The notes under the pieces are model-generated. The model was given only the letters and a program-made list of their open reading frames with translations, ran no database searches and had not been told where the DNA came from. A stretch of DNA of 64,000 nucleotides from Burkholderia sp. Ac-20365 (GTDB taxonomy: Bacteria; Pseudomonadota; Gammaproteobacteria; Burkholderiales; Burkholderiaceae), in contig NZ_JAAGPI010000022.1 in NCBI RefSeq assembly GCF_017104715.1, forward strand, positions 62,001 to 126,000. The letters run 5' to 3'. A program made the translations under genes and the position numbers. Shown here piece by piece: positions 26,425 through 34,477 of this stretch (positions are counted from its first letter, which is position 1; every line of letters starts with the position of its first letter).

Positions 26425-26925
26425 TCAGCGTTCGCGTTCGTCGAGCAAGGTCAGCAGCCCGCGCAACGCATGCGTCGCCGCCTGCACGCGCACACGCTCA
26501 CGGTCGCCCTTGAACACGAGCGTTTCGACGACGGTATGCAGCCGGTTGCTCCAGCCGAAGCACACCATGCCGACCGGCTTCGTCTCGGTGCCGCCGCCAG
26601 GACCCGCGACGCCCGTAATCGACAGCGCGACCTGCGCGCGCGAATTGCGCAACGCGCCTTCCACCATTGCCCGCGCGACCGGTTCGGACACGGCGCCGTG
26701 TTTCTCGATGAGATCGGGCGGCACGCCGATCATTTCGCTCTTCGCCTGATTCGAGTACGTGACGAAGCCGCGCTCGAACCAGCCGCTGCTGCCGGAAATA
26801 TCGGTGATGGCCGTCGCGACCATGCCGCCCGTGCAGGATTCAGCCGTGGCAAGCATCAGCCGCTCGTCGCGCAGACGGTTGCCGGCGCGGATGGCGAGTT
26901 GGTGAACGACGGAATCGGTAGCCAT
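26425..26925 (-). CDS. CinA-family nicotinamide-nucleotide amidase (PncC-type)
   Basis: A 166-residue single-domain CinA C-terminal protein, matching stand-alone PncC. It deamidates nicotinamide mononucleotide to nicotinate mononucleotide, recycling NAD breakdown products. Visible motifs are LMLATAESCTGGMVATAITDISGSS (active-site region), FVTYSNQAKSEMIGVP, SVTGVAGPGG-like SITGVAGPGGGTETKPVG and VCFGWSNRLHT. There is no N-terminal pyrophosphatase domain. It lies 33 bases after pgpA. Confidence 0.93.
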   Translation of the reverse strand: MATDSVVHQLAIRAGNRLRDERLMLATAESCTGGMVATAITDISGSSGWFERGFVTYSNQAKSEMIGVPPDLIEKHGAVSEPVARAMVEGALRNSRAQVALSITGVAGPGGGTETKPVGMVCFGWSNRLHTVVETLVFKGDRERVRVQAATHALRGLLTLLDERER

Positions 26926-26958
26926 GCTTGACTCGGGTTAAGAGAAACGCGGGAAAAA

Positions 26959-27600
26959 TCAGACCGACATCCGCCACAGCGCAATCACGAGCAACGTGAA
27001 GAACGCCGCGACGAGATCGTCGAACATGATGCCAAAACCACCTTTCAGTCTGCGGTCGAAATAGCGGATGGGCGGCGGTTTCACCATGTCGAAGAAGCGG
27101 AAGACGATGAATGCCCACAATTGCCCGGTGAAGGTGGCGGGCGTGACCATCAGCAGCACGAGCCAGAACGCGACGATTTCGTCCCACACCACGGGCGACG
27201 GATCGTCGATGCCGAGCCGGTTCGCCGTAAAGCTGCAAATCCCGATGCCGCCGATGAAACCGGCGATGATCAGAATGCCCCATTCGATGACGGTCAGTTG
27301 CGCGCTGAACGCAGCGAACGATGCCCACGCGAACAGCGTTCCCATCGTGCCGGGCGCGATCGGCGACAGGCCGCTGCCGAATCCCAGCGACAGGATATGC
27401 AACGGATGTGAAAGCATGAAGCGCGCGGTCGCACGGCGCGGCTGCGGCGCGCGCGGCTTGCCCTGCGGCGCACCGCTCGAGGCGCCTTCGGATACGCCTT
27501 CGCGTGTTCCGCTGGGCGTCTCGCCCGATGAGCCGGGTTGTCCGCCTGTTGGCGCGTCGGAGAAGTTTCCGGCCGGGCCAAGCGAGGATTCATTCTGCAT
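26959..27600 (-). CDS. pgpA: Phosphatidylglycerophosphatase A
   Basis: A 213-residue inner-membrane phosphatase that dephosphorylates phosphatidylglycerol phosphate. The core begins near residue 62 (MLSHPLHILSLGFGSGLSPIAPGTMGTLFAW) and has four hydrophobic segments, with the acidic motif PSPVVWDEIVAFW and FRFFDMVKPPPIRYFDRRLKGGFGIMFDDLVAA. Residues 1-60 are a polar Gly/Ser/Pro-rich extension absent from E. coli PgpA; an internal Met62 could be the true start. The annotated start overlaps the end of thiL by 11 bases, supporting coupling. Confidence 0.93.
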   Translation of the reverse strand: MQNESSLGPAGNFSDAPTGGQPGSSGETPSGTREGVSEGASSGAPQGKPRAPQPRRATARFMLSHPLHILSLGFGSGLSPIAPGTMGTLFAWASFAAFSAQLTVIEWGILIIAGFIGGIGICSFTANRLGIDDPSPVVWDEIVAFWLVLLMVTPATFTGQLWAFIVFRFFDMVKPPPIRYFDRRLKGGFGIMFDDLVAAFFTLLVIALWRMSV

Positions 27601-28585
27601 GGAAATGATCGAAGCCTTGCAACGTCAGTGTGAGTGGAGCGCCTGACGCGTCGCGCCACGCGATCGCGGGCGCGGCGCCGGCCGCGTCGAGCGGAGTTAT
27701 TGTACCGACGCGCGTCACGGGCACATGCGCCTGTTGACCCGCTGCAACGACGGCGTCGCGCGCAGACGACGGCGCGGTGAAGCACAGCTCGTAGTCGTCG
27801 CCGCCCGCGATGGTGCAGCGGCGCTGGAGATCGGTGGAAAGACGGCGCAGTGCGTCCGAGCGCGGGAGTGCGTCGGCGTCGACGGTGGCATTCACCTGCG
27901 AGCGTTCGAGGATGTGCATCAGGTCGCCCGCGAGGCCGTCGGAGATGTCGAGCGCGGCGCGCGCGATCCCGCGCAACGCAAGACCGAGCGCGACGCGCGG
28001 CTCCGGCCACTCCATGGCGCGACGGAATGTCGCAGCGTCGCTGGCGTCGGCCGACCACTCGCCGCGTTGCACGCCGAGACTCGCGCGCGCATCGCCTAGC
28101 GTGCCCGACACCCAGATATCGTCGCCGGGCTGCGCGGCGTCGCGGCGCAGCGCAAGCTGCGGCGGCACCGCGCCGAAGACGGTGAGGCACAGATTCAGCG
28201 GCCCGCCCGTCGTATCGCCGCCGATCAGCTCACAGCCATGGCGCTCAGCGAGTTCGAACAGACCGTCGCTGAACGCGGAAAGCCAGTCGGCATCGGCTTT
28301 CGGCAAGGAGAACGCGAGCGTGAACGCCTGTGGCTTCGCGCCCATCGCCGCGAGGTCCGACAGGTTTACCGCGAGCGCCTTGTGGCCGAGCGCCTTCGGA
28401 TCGACATCGGGAAAGAAGTGGCGGCCTTCGACCAGCATGTCCGTCGAAATGGCCAGCATCTCGCCGACGGGCGGCGCGAGCAACGCGCAATCGTCACCGA
28501 TCCCAAGCGGGGCGCGCTGCGGATAAGTCGAACCGGACGCGCGGCGCGCGAAGAATCGGTCGATCAGCGAAAACTCTGAAAGCAT
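27590..28585 (-). CDS. thiL: Thiamine-monophosphate kinase
   Basis: This 331-residue enzyme of the PurM/AIR-synthase superfamily phosphorylates thiamine monophosphate to the diphosphate cofactor. The N-terminal FSLIDRFFARR and Mg-binding GIGDDCALLAPP are characteristic; STDMLVEGRHFFPDVDPKALGHKALAVNLSDLAAMGA holds further metal and substrate residues, as do LIGGDTTGGPLNL and LDISDGLAGDLMHIL. It is the promoter-proximal gene of thiL-pgpA-cinA-cupin and is divergent from maeB across a 250-base gap. Confidence 0.97.
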   Translation of the reverse strand: MLSEFSLIDRFFARRASGSTYPQRAPLGIGDDCALLAPPVGEMLAISTDMLVEGRHFFPDVDPKALGHKALAVNLSDLAAMGAKPQAFTLAFSLPKADADWLSAFSDGLFELAERHGCELIGGDTTGGPLNLCLTVFGAVPPQLALRRDAAQPGDDIWVSGTLGDARASLGVQRGEWSADASDAATFRRAMEWPEPRVALGLALRGIARAALDISDGLAGDLMHILERSQVNATVDADALPRSDALRRLSTDLQRRCTIAGGDDYELCFTAPSSARDAVVAAGQQAHVPVTRVGTITPLDAAGAAPAIAWRDASGAPLTLTLQGFDHFHAE

Positions 28586-28787
28586 AGACAGGGCGTATGA
28601 GTGCGAATGACAGCGAAAGCGGGTGAACGGATGCGCTCAAGAAACGCGATTGGAAGCTAACACGACGCTAAAGGCGCGCATTGTAGTCGCGGCGTGGCTG
28701 CCGACCAAGCCAGGCGCTTTCCTTTCACGCTGTTTCGGTCGCGGCACTTGCACCCGGATTGCAGGGTTCGACTTTTGGGATTGGCGC

Positions 28788-28793
28788 TACAAT
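28788..28793 (+). promoter_or_regulatory. Likely -10 box of maeB
   Basis: TACAAT lies 43 bases before the maeB ATG. The best -35 match (TTCGAC) has a short spacer. The rest of the thiL/maeB gap (28586-28835) shows no gene. Confidence 0.4.
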
Positions 28794-28835
28794 GCCGTCG
28801 AACACCTATTCTAATCCGCACTTCCAAGTTCGCTT

Positions 28836-31130
28836 ATGTCGACTCCCGTCAATACCAAACTCCGTGAAGCCGCTCTCGATTACCACGAATTCCCGACCCC
28901 CGGGAAGATCGCGATCGCGCCCACCAAGCAGATGATCAACCAGCGCGATCTCGCGCTGGCGTACTCGCCGGGCGTCGCGTTCGCGTGCGAGGCGATCGTC
29001 GAGAATCCGCTGAACGCCGCGCGCTTCACGGCGCGCAGCAACCTGGTCGGTGTCGTGTCGAACGGCACGGCAGTGCTTGGCCTCGGCAACATCGGGCCGC
29101 TCGCGTCGAAGCCGGTCATGGAAGGCAAGGCTGTCCTGTTCAAGAAGTTCGCCGGTATCGACGTGTTCGACATCGAGCTGAACGAATCGGACCCGCACAA
29201 GCTGGTCGAGGTGATCGCGGCGCTCGAGCCGACCTTCGGCGGCATCAATCTGGAAGACATCAAGGCGCCGGACTGCTTCATCGTCGAACGCGAATGCCGC
29301 AAGCGCATGAAGATTCCCGTCTTCCACGATGACCAGCACGGCACGGCAATCGTCGTCGCGGCGGCTGTCACGAACGGCCTGAAGGTGGTCGGCAAGAGCA
29401 TCAAGGAAGTGAAGCTAGTGGCTTCCGGCGCGGGCGCGGCATCGCTGGCGTGTCTGAGCCTGCTCGTCGATCTGGGCATGCCGATCGAGAATATCTACGT
29501 GACGGACCTCGCAGGCGTGGTCTACAAGGGCCGCACGGAGCTGATGGACCCGGACAAGGAGCGCTTCGCACGCGAAACGGACGCACGCACGCTGGCCGAA
29601 GTGATGGGCGGCGCGGACGTGTTCCTCGGCCTGTCGGCCGGTGGCGTGCTCAAGCAGGACATGGTCAAGCAGATGGCCGACAAGCCGCTGATTCTCGCGC
29701 TGGCCAACCCGACGCCGGAAATCCTGCCGGAACTCGCACTGGAAGTGCGCCCGGACGCCGTGATCGCAACGGGCCGTACCGACTATCCGAACCAGGTCAA
29801 CAACGTTCTGTGCTTCCCGTTCATCTTCCGCGGCGCACTTGACGTCGGCGCGACGGTGATTACGAAGGAAATGGAAATTGCCGCGGTCAACGCGATCGCG
29901 GAACTGGCGCGTCAGGAGCAATCTGACATCGTCGCGACGGCGTATGGCATTCAGGATCTGTCGTTCGGACCGGAATACCTGATTCCGAAGCCTTTCGATC
30001 CGCGCCTGATCGTCCAGATCGCGCCCGCTGTCGCACAGGCTGCGATGGACGCCGGCGTTGCCACGCGTCCGATCGAGGACATGGAAGCGTACAAGCAGCA
30101 TCTGCAGCAATTTGTCTATCACAGCGGCACGACGATGAAGCCGATCTTCCAGCTGGCGCGTGGCGTCGAGCCGGAGAAGAAGCGCATCGTGTTCGCGGAA
30201 GCCGAAGAAGAGCGCGTGCTGCGCGCGGTGCAGATCGTCGTCGACGAGAAGCTCGCGAAGCCGATCCTGATCGGCCGTCCGGCTGTGATCGAGCAACGCA
30301 TCGCCAAGTTCGGCCTGCGTCTGGTGAACGGCCAGGACTACACGATCGTCAACACGGATCACGACGAACGCTACCGCGACTTCTGGCAGACGTATCACAA
30401 GATGATGGCGCGCAAGGGCTTCACCGAGCAGATGGCGAAGCTGGAAATGCGCCGCCGCACGACGCTGATCGGGTCGATGCTGGTGAAGAAGGGTCACGCC
30501 GACGGCATGATCTGCGGCACGGTCAGCACGACGCACCGCCACCTGCACTTCATCGATCAGGTGATCGGCAAGAAGGAAGGCGCGAAGGTCTACGCAGCGA
30601 TGAACGCGCTAGTGCTGCCGAACCGCCAGATTTTCCTCGTCGATACGCACGTGAACGTCGATCCGACGGCGGAAGAACTGGCCGAGATCACGGTCATGGC
30701 AGCGGAAGAAGTGCGTCGTTTCGGCATCGAGCCGAAGATTGCGCTGCTGTCGCACTCGAACTTCGGTACGAGCAATGCGCCTTCTGCACAGAAAATGCGC
30801 GATGTGCTGGCTATCTTGCAGGAACGTGCGCCGCATCTGCAGGTGGACGGCGAAATGCACGGCGACCTGGCGCTCGACGCGAACCTGCGCAAGGAAGTCC
30901 TCGCGGATTCGACGCTGGAAGGCGACGCGAACCTGCTGGTGCTGCCGAACATCGATGCCGCCAACATCTCGTACAACCTGCTGAAGACGGCAGCCGGCAA
31001 CAACATCGCGATCGGGCCGATCCTGCTCGGCGCGGCGCAGCCGGTGCACGTGCTGACGCCGTCGGCGACGGTTCGCCGGATCGTCAACATGACGGCGTTG
31101 CTCGTCGCCGACGTGAACGCGACGCGCTAA
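28836..31130 (+). CDS. maeB: NADP-dependent malic enzyme with phosphotransacetylase-like domain
   Basis: A 764-residue MaeB-type enzyme decarboxylating malate to pyruvate with NADP, at the C4/C3 node. The malic domain begins LREAALDYHEFPTPGKIAIAPTKQM, with the catalytic region LAYSPGVAFACEAI, metal site VFHDDQHGTAIV and nucleotide loop LVASGAGAASLACLSLL. From about residue 430 a phosphate-acetyltransferase-like domain follows (EKKRIVFAEAEEERVLRAVQIVVDEKLAKPILIG...), which in E. coli MaeB is catalytically silent and binds acetyl-CoA as an allosteric effector. Length matches the family. Confidence 0.97.
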   Translation: MSTPVNTKLREAALDYHEFPTPGKIAIAPTKQMINQRDLALAYSPGVAFACEAIVENPLNAARFTARSNLVGVVSNGTAVLGLGNIGPLASKPVMEGKAVLFKKFAGIDVFDIELNESDPHKLVEVIAALEPTFGGINLEDIKAPDCFIVERECRKRMKIPVFHDDQHGTAIVVAAAVTNGLKVVGKSIKEVKLVASGAGAASLACLSLLVDLGMPIENIYVTDLAGVVYKGRTELMDPDKERFARETDARTLAEVMGGADVFLGLSAGGVLKQDMVKQMADKPLILALANPTPEILPELALEVRPDAVIATGRTDYPNQVNNVLCFPFIFRGALDVGATVITKEMEIAAVNAIAELARQEQSDIVATAYGIQDLSFGPEYLIPKPFDPRLIVQIAPAVAQAAMDAGVATRPIEDMEAYKQHLQQFVYHSGTTMKPIFQLARGVEPEKKRIVFAEAEEERVLRAVQIVVDEKLAKPILIGRPAVIEQRIAKFGLRLVNGQDYTIVNTDHDERYRDFWQTYHKMMARKGFTEQMAKLEMRRRTTLIGSMLVKKGHADGMICGTVSTTHRHLHFIDQVIGKKEGAKVYAAMNALVLPNRQIFLVDTHVNVDPTAEELAEITVMAAEEVRRFGIEPKIALLSHSNFGTSNAPSAQKMRDVLAILQERAPHLQVDGEMHGDLALDANLRKEVLADSTLEGDANLLVLPNIDAANISYNLLKTAAGNNIAIGPILLGAAQPVHVLTPSATVRRIVNMTALLVADVNATR

Positions 31131-31157
31131 GTCACATACAGCGCTGAAGTCGTAACG

Positions 31158-31185
31158 GCGCGGGCTGTTGGTTTTTAGCCCGCGC
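31158..31185. terminator. Hairpin after maeB
   Basis: Perfect arms GCGCGGGCT (31158-31166) and AGCCCGCGC (31177-31185) lie 27 bases past the maeB stop. The T-run lies in the loop, not downstream, so its strength as a terminator is doubtful. Confidence 0.45.
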
Positions 31186-31199
31186 TGGCAAAAAAGCAG

Positions 31200-31235
31200 G
31201 CAAAAAAAGAGGCGTGCCCGCAATGGGCACGCCTT
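31200..31235 (-). terminator. Strong minus-strand intrinsic terminator
   Basis: Arms GGCGTGCCC and GGGCACGCC (31211-31219 and 31225-31233) enclose a 5-base loop. In the minus-strand direction the stem is followed by CTTTTTTTG. No annotated minus-strand gene precedes it, which is why a small RNA is proposed. Confidence 0.8.
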
Positions 31236-31347
31236 CGAGCAATGGCTGGGGATTAGCCATCCCGCAAAAAAGGCAGACGCGTGACAGGAATCCATTCGTG
31301 GACTGTCGGGACGACGAGGCATGAAAGTCGTCCAACATCGTGCCCTG
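31200..31347 (-). ncRNA. Candidate small RNA, about 148 nt
   Basis: On the minus strand a TTGACA box (31385-31380) and a GATAAA box (31360-31355) with a 19-base spacer predict a start near 31347. Transcription would end at a strong terminator hairpin followed by a run of seven T at 31200-31235. Between them lies a second stem-loop with ATGGCT (31259-31254) and AGCCAT (31246-31241) arms. No convincing coding sequence fits: the only frame reads straight through the terminator. The promoter spacer and -10 are covered by a perfect palindrome, so it would be tightly regulated. It lies opposite the maeB-RNase gap. All boundaries are predictions. Confidence 0.45.
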
Positions 31348-31354
31348 CGATAAC

Positions 31355-31374
31355 TTTATCTCGTGCGAGATAAA
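31355..31374. promoter_or_regulatory. Perfect 20-bp operator-like palindrome
   Basis: Arms TTTATCTCG and CGAGATAAA flank TG. It covers the spacer and -10 of the predicted minus-strand promoter and lies 161 bases upstream of the RNase gene. The shape fits a dimeric MarR- or TetR-type repressor; the regulator is not identified. Confidence 0.6.
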
Positions 31375-31535
31375 ATCGCTGTCAAGATTTGTCAATTCGG
31401 GCTTCGACGCCTGTCAGATTTCGCTTGGCCGACCATTCGTCCGACCAATGAACATTGATTCCAAAAGACATTAGCGATACCCTTACGACTTTCATGGTCG
31501 TCAAACTCGTTAGTTAACAGCGGGAATCCTGATTC

Positions 31536-31937
31536 ATGGCACGCAAGTGGCTCCGCGACGGCGTGCTGATCGCCGCCTTGACGGTCGGCGGTCTTGCCGC
31601 CGGTTTTCCGGCAGGCGCCATGGCCCGGGAAGCACAGCAGGGACAGGTCGGAGGCACCGTCGCGGCGGCGCAATTGCCGCCCGAAGCAGTCAGGACATTG
31701 AACTTGATTGCAGCTGGCGGGCCTTATCCGTATGAGAAGGACGGCGTCGTATTCGGCAATCGTGAGCGGTTGCTGCCGCCGCACCGGCGCGGCTATTACC
31801 ACGAATACACCGTCCCCACGCCAGGCGCCCGTGACCGCGGCGCACGCCGCATAGTCTGTGGAGGACCGTTCAGGCGGACCACCAATTGCTACTACTCAGA
31901 CGACCACTACGCCAGTTTTAATCGCATTATTGAATGA
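31536..31937 (+). CDS. Secreted guanyl-specific ribonuclease (RNase Sa/barnase type)
   Basis: A 133-residue protein with an N-terminal signal peptide (RDGVLIAALTVGGLAAGFPAGAMA, about residues 7-30). The mature sequence is close to Streptomyces RNase Sa: LPPEAVRTLNLIAAGGPYPY, then YYHEYTVPTPGARDRGARRIV, then DDHYASF. By analogy the catalytic residues are Glu90, Arg105 and His124, all present. Cys108 and Cys118 could form a disulfide. It would cleave RNA after guanosine outside the cytoplasm. The barstar-type inhibitor gene begins 16 bases downstream, which would protect the producing cell. Confidence 0.9.
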   Translation: MARKWLRDGVLIAALTVGGLAAGFPAGAMAREAQQGQVGGTVAAAQLPPEAVRTLNLIAAGGPYPYEKDGVVFGNRERLLPPHRRGYYHEYTVPTPGARDRGARRIVCGGPFRRTTNCYYSDDHYASFNRIIE

Positions 31938-31953
31938 CATCGGGATAATCGGC

Positions 31954-32517
31954 ATGAGCGACAACGTCTACGCGCACGACTCGAAAGTCGCGACGGATTT
32001 TTTCGCGCCCGGCGGCGACGGCAATATGTTTCAGCGCGTCATGCAGATGCGCGATGCCGGCCAGGCCCGTGACGTCCAGAACGAAGCCAGTACGGGCCTT
32101 TCATCGGAAGAGGAGCGCATGAGTCTTTTCCAGACCGTACGACCGAACATCGTGCAGTCGATCCGCGCGTTCCGCGTGCAGGATCTCGCCGACGAAGCCA
32201 GTCGGCTCGGTCAGCATTTTCTCTACGCGTTCGTGGGCAACGCCCAGTCGAAGCAGGAAGTGATGGAGACGATCGCGACCTCTTTTCTGTTCCCGAAGCA
32301 TTTCGGCAAGAATTACGACGCGCTGTACGATTCGCTGACCGATCTCGTGCACAAGGCTGGTTCGCAACCGGGCTTCGTGATTGTGCTCGAAGCGCTGCCG
32401 ATCGCGACCAAGTTCGACAAGGAAGGGCGCGAGACGCTGCTCGACGTGTTCCGTGAAGCGGCGGAGTTCTGGGCTGAGCGCAAAGTGGCGTTCCGGGTGT
32501 TTTATTCATTCGCGTGA
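31954..32517 (+). CDS. Barstar-family ribonuclease inhibitor
   Basis: A 187-residue cytoplasmic protein whose C-terminal part (about residues 95-187) matches barstar: FPKHFGKNYDALYDSLTDLVHKAG is the inhibitor's N-Y/L-D-A-L-x-D-x-L motif, with the acidic residues that plug the RNase active site. It ends with ERKVAFRVFYSF. The first ~90 residues are not barstar-like in length (barstar is ~90 residues) and have an unknown role. The ATG at 31954 begins MSDNVYAHDSK. It is paired with the RNase gene upstream and followed by a strong bidirectional terminator. Confidence 0.9.
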   Translation: MSDNVYAHDSKVATDFFAPGGDGNMFQRVMQMRDAGQARDVQNEASTGLSSEEERMSLFQTVRPNIVQSIRAFRVQDLADEASRLGQHFLYAFVGNAQSKQEVMETIATSFLFPKHFGKNYDALYDSLTDLVHKAGSQPGFVIVLEALPIATKFDKEGRETLLDVFREAAEFWAERKVAFRVFYSFA

Positions 32518-32581
32518 CGATCTGGTCTCAACGTGGCGTTATCGGAATGTAAATTGCGCGATCCGCTGCACGATGAAAACT

Positions 32582-32611
32582 AAAAGGCCCGCCATCACTG
32601 GCGGGCCTTTT
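32582..32611. terminator. Bidirectional terminator between barstar and rsmE genes
   Basis: Arms AAAAGGCCCGCC and GGCGGGCCTTTT around ATCACT give a T-run on both strands, serving the convergent barstar and rsmE genes. Confidence 0.92.
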
Positions 32612-32665
32612 GCATTTCAGGCGCGACTTGTCCGTCGCGGATGCAGGCGCCTCGAAATGTAGCGG

Positions 32666-33406
32666 TTACCAGCCGCCCCAACGCGCAGCCAGCGCAGACA
32701 GCACCGCGATTCCAGCCGTTTCGGTGCGCAACACGCGCGGGCCAAGTCCGACAGCGGTGAAACCGTGGCCGGCCGCAGCCGCTTCCTCGGCGGCAGAAAA
32801 ACCGCCTTCCGGCCCGACCAGCACCAGCGCGCGAACCTTCGGCGGCTCGCTCGGCAGCTCCGAGAACGGCACGCTCGCGCGCGGCGACAGCAGCAGACGC
32901 AATTCACCTTCAACGGGTTGCTTCGGCATCGAACTGAGCCAGGTGGCGAGTTCGCGTGTCGGCATCACTTCGGGCATGCGGTTGCGCCCGCATTGCTCGC
33001 ACGAAGCCTGCACGATCCGCTGCCAGTGCGCCTGGCGGCGCTGCGCGCGTTCACCGGCAAGGCGCACGACGCTGCGCGTCGTTGTCAGCGGCACGAATTC
33101 GGATGCGCCAAGTTCGGTGGCCTTTTCGATCAGCCAATCCATCTTGTCGCTGCCGGCAATGCCCTGCGCGAGCGTCAGGTGATACGGAGGTTCGGCTTCG
33201 ATATCGCGAAACTCGCCGATCCGCACAATGGTGCCGTGCCGGTCCATATCGACGATTTCGGCGCCGTACTCGCCGCCGGTGCCGTTGAACAGGCTGATGG
33301 TGTCGGCCGGTTGCAGGCGCAGAACCCGGACGTGCCGGTTGACTTCATCGGGGAGGGAAACGATGTCGTCGGTTTTGAACGGGGTGCCGACGAAGAAGCG
33401 AGGCAT
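32666..33406 (-). CDS. rsmE: 16S rRNA m3U1498 methyltransferase
   Basis: This 246-residue SPOUT-family enzyme methylates U1498 of 16S rRNA. The N-terminal PUA-like domain starts PRFFVGTPFKTDDIV, and the knotted C-terminal domain has KMDWLIEKATELGASEFVPLTTTRSV, LVLVGPEGGFSAAEEAAA and GLGPRVLRTETAGIAVLSAL, which form the SAM pocket. An in-frame ATG at 33421 would add five residues (MRTFL); neither start has a strong ribosome site, and I use the one giving the conserved MPRFF. It lies 19 bases after the VOC gene. Confidence 0.96.
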   Translation of the reverse strand: MPRFFVGTPFKTDDIVSLPDEVNRHVRVLRLQPADTISLFNGTGGEYGAEIVDMDRHGTIVRIGEFRDIEAEPPYHLTLAQGIAGSDKMDWLIEKATELGASEFVPLTTTRSVVRLAGERAQRRQAHWQRIVQASCEQCGRNRMPEVMPTRELATWLSSMPKQPVEGELRLLLSPRASVPFSELPSEPPKVRALVLVGPEGGFSAAEEAAAAGHGFTAVGLGPRVLRTETAGIAVLSALAARWGGW

Positions 33407-33425
33407 AAGGAAAGTTCTCATTCAC

Positions 33426-33839
33426 TCAAGACAGATGGCAGGCTAACGCCCAGCGATAGCCGTCGAGATCTTCGATCTGGGCAAAGCGATCTCCCCAGAA
33501 CTGATCTTGCGGTTCGCTCAGCGACCTGGCGCCGGCCGCGATGGCGCGGGCGTAGACTGCGTCGACATTGTCGACATAAAGATAAAACGATTGGGGTGCC
33601 GTGACACTTGCGCTTTTCGGCGTTTGCGCCGTCGAGCCGAACGCGCCTTCCGGGGCGAACATCACGATCAGTTGATCCTGATAGGTCATCTCGACATGCA
33701 TGACGACGCCGTCGTCGTGCACGCTGTCCCGGACACGGAAGCCAAACGCCGCTTCGAAGAACGCAATCGACGTGCGGGCGTCGCGGACGGTCAGATACGG
33801 CGTGAGCCACGGCACTCCGGCGGGGCGTGGGGCAGTCAT
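33426..33839 (-). CDS. VOC-family protein (glyoxalase/bleomycin-resistance fold)
   Basis: A 137-residue protein of the PhnB-like VOC group with two beta-alpha-beta-beta-beta modules: VPWLTPYLTVRDARTSIAFFEAAFGF near the N-terminus and FYLYVDNVDAVYARAIAAGARSLSEPQDQFWGDRFAQIEDLDGYRWALA at the C-terminus. The Glu/His-type metal positions are partly kept. The substrate is unknown. It is encoded just upstream of rsmE on the same strand and likely co-transcribed. Confidence 0.88.
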   Translation of the reverse strand: MTAPRPAGVPWLTPYLTVRDARTSIAFFEAAFGFRVRDSVHDDGVVMHVEMTYQDQLIVMFAPEGAFGSTAQTPKSASVTAPQSFYLYVDNVDAVYARAIAAGARSLSEPQDQFWGDRFAQIEDLDGYRWALACHLS

Positions 33840-34477
33840 CGAACTCTCCTGAACCAGTAGGTCGTTATGCCATCGCCTTCGCTACCTGCGCCTGCCTGAC
33901 GGCGCCCGGTGCCGAAGAAGCGATGAATTTTGCAGCACTCTCACTGCGAGCGCTCTAAGAATCGGCTTAGTTTATCCTTGGATACGCGACGAACAGCGAA
34001 TAAAGAAGCACGCAGCGATATTTCCGGCGTCAGGCCTGGCGGGATTTTCGCAGCTTCGCGCGGCCCAAATCGAGTCGTTCGCGCCTGTTTTGCCGCTTCC
34101 TTGACACCGACCGCTCTCGGAAAGATTCAGACAGCGGGTAGAAAGTTCTGAAGATTTGCGCGATATCAAGCGCGGACACGGGACGAGAGGGCAATTCGTC
34201 CGGCATGGCGATTGGACGCGGCCCGCGTGCCTCGTGCGATCGCACCGGCAGGCGGCGCGGGCGGTGCATCCATGCGCGCCGGATCGTGCCGAAACGCCTG
34301 TCCTATGGCCGAAGACGAGCGCGGCTATCTGCTAGAATATCCCGCTTTGCAGCCCTGTCCGTTTGCTCCGTCCGCCTCGCGTCTCCCGGCGCCGCACCGT
34401 GCGCCGAAGCAGACTGCCGCCGGGCTTCCGGACCACCAACGGCGCTTCCGCTTTTTGGACCATTCTCCGGAATCGAC
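33840..34477. other. 638-base gap before tkt with no supported gene
   Basis: Between the divergent VOC and tkt genes I find no coding sequence with family features; the open frames here are chance. The only clear signal is an extended -10 box near 34330-34338 for tkt. The left part is locally AT-richer. Confidence 0.55.
34330..34338 (+). promoter_or_regulatory. Extended -10 promoter element of tkt
   Basis: TGCTAGAAT provides an extended -10 (TG-N-TAGAAT) 139 bases upstream of the tkt start. A -35 box is not evident, as is usual for extended -10 promoters. The predicted leader is about 130 bases. Confidence 0.5.

Noticed and set aside
31132..31395. 87-residue minus-strand open frame between maeB and the RNase gene
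   Set aside because: It runs through a strong intrinsic terminator and the maeB hairpin, has no good ribosome site, and its sequence shows no family features. A non-coding RNA fits better.
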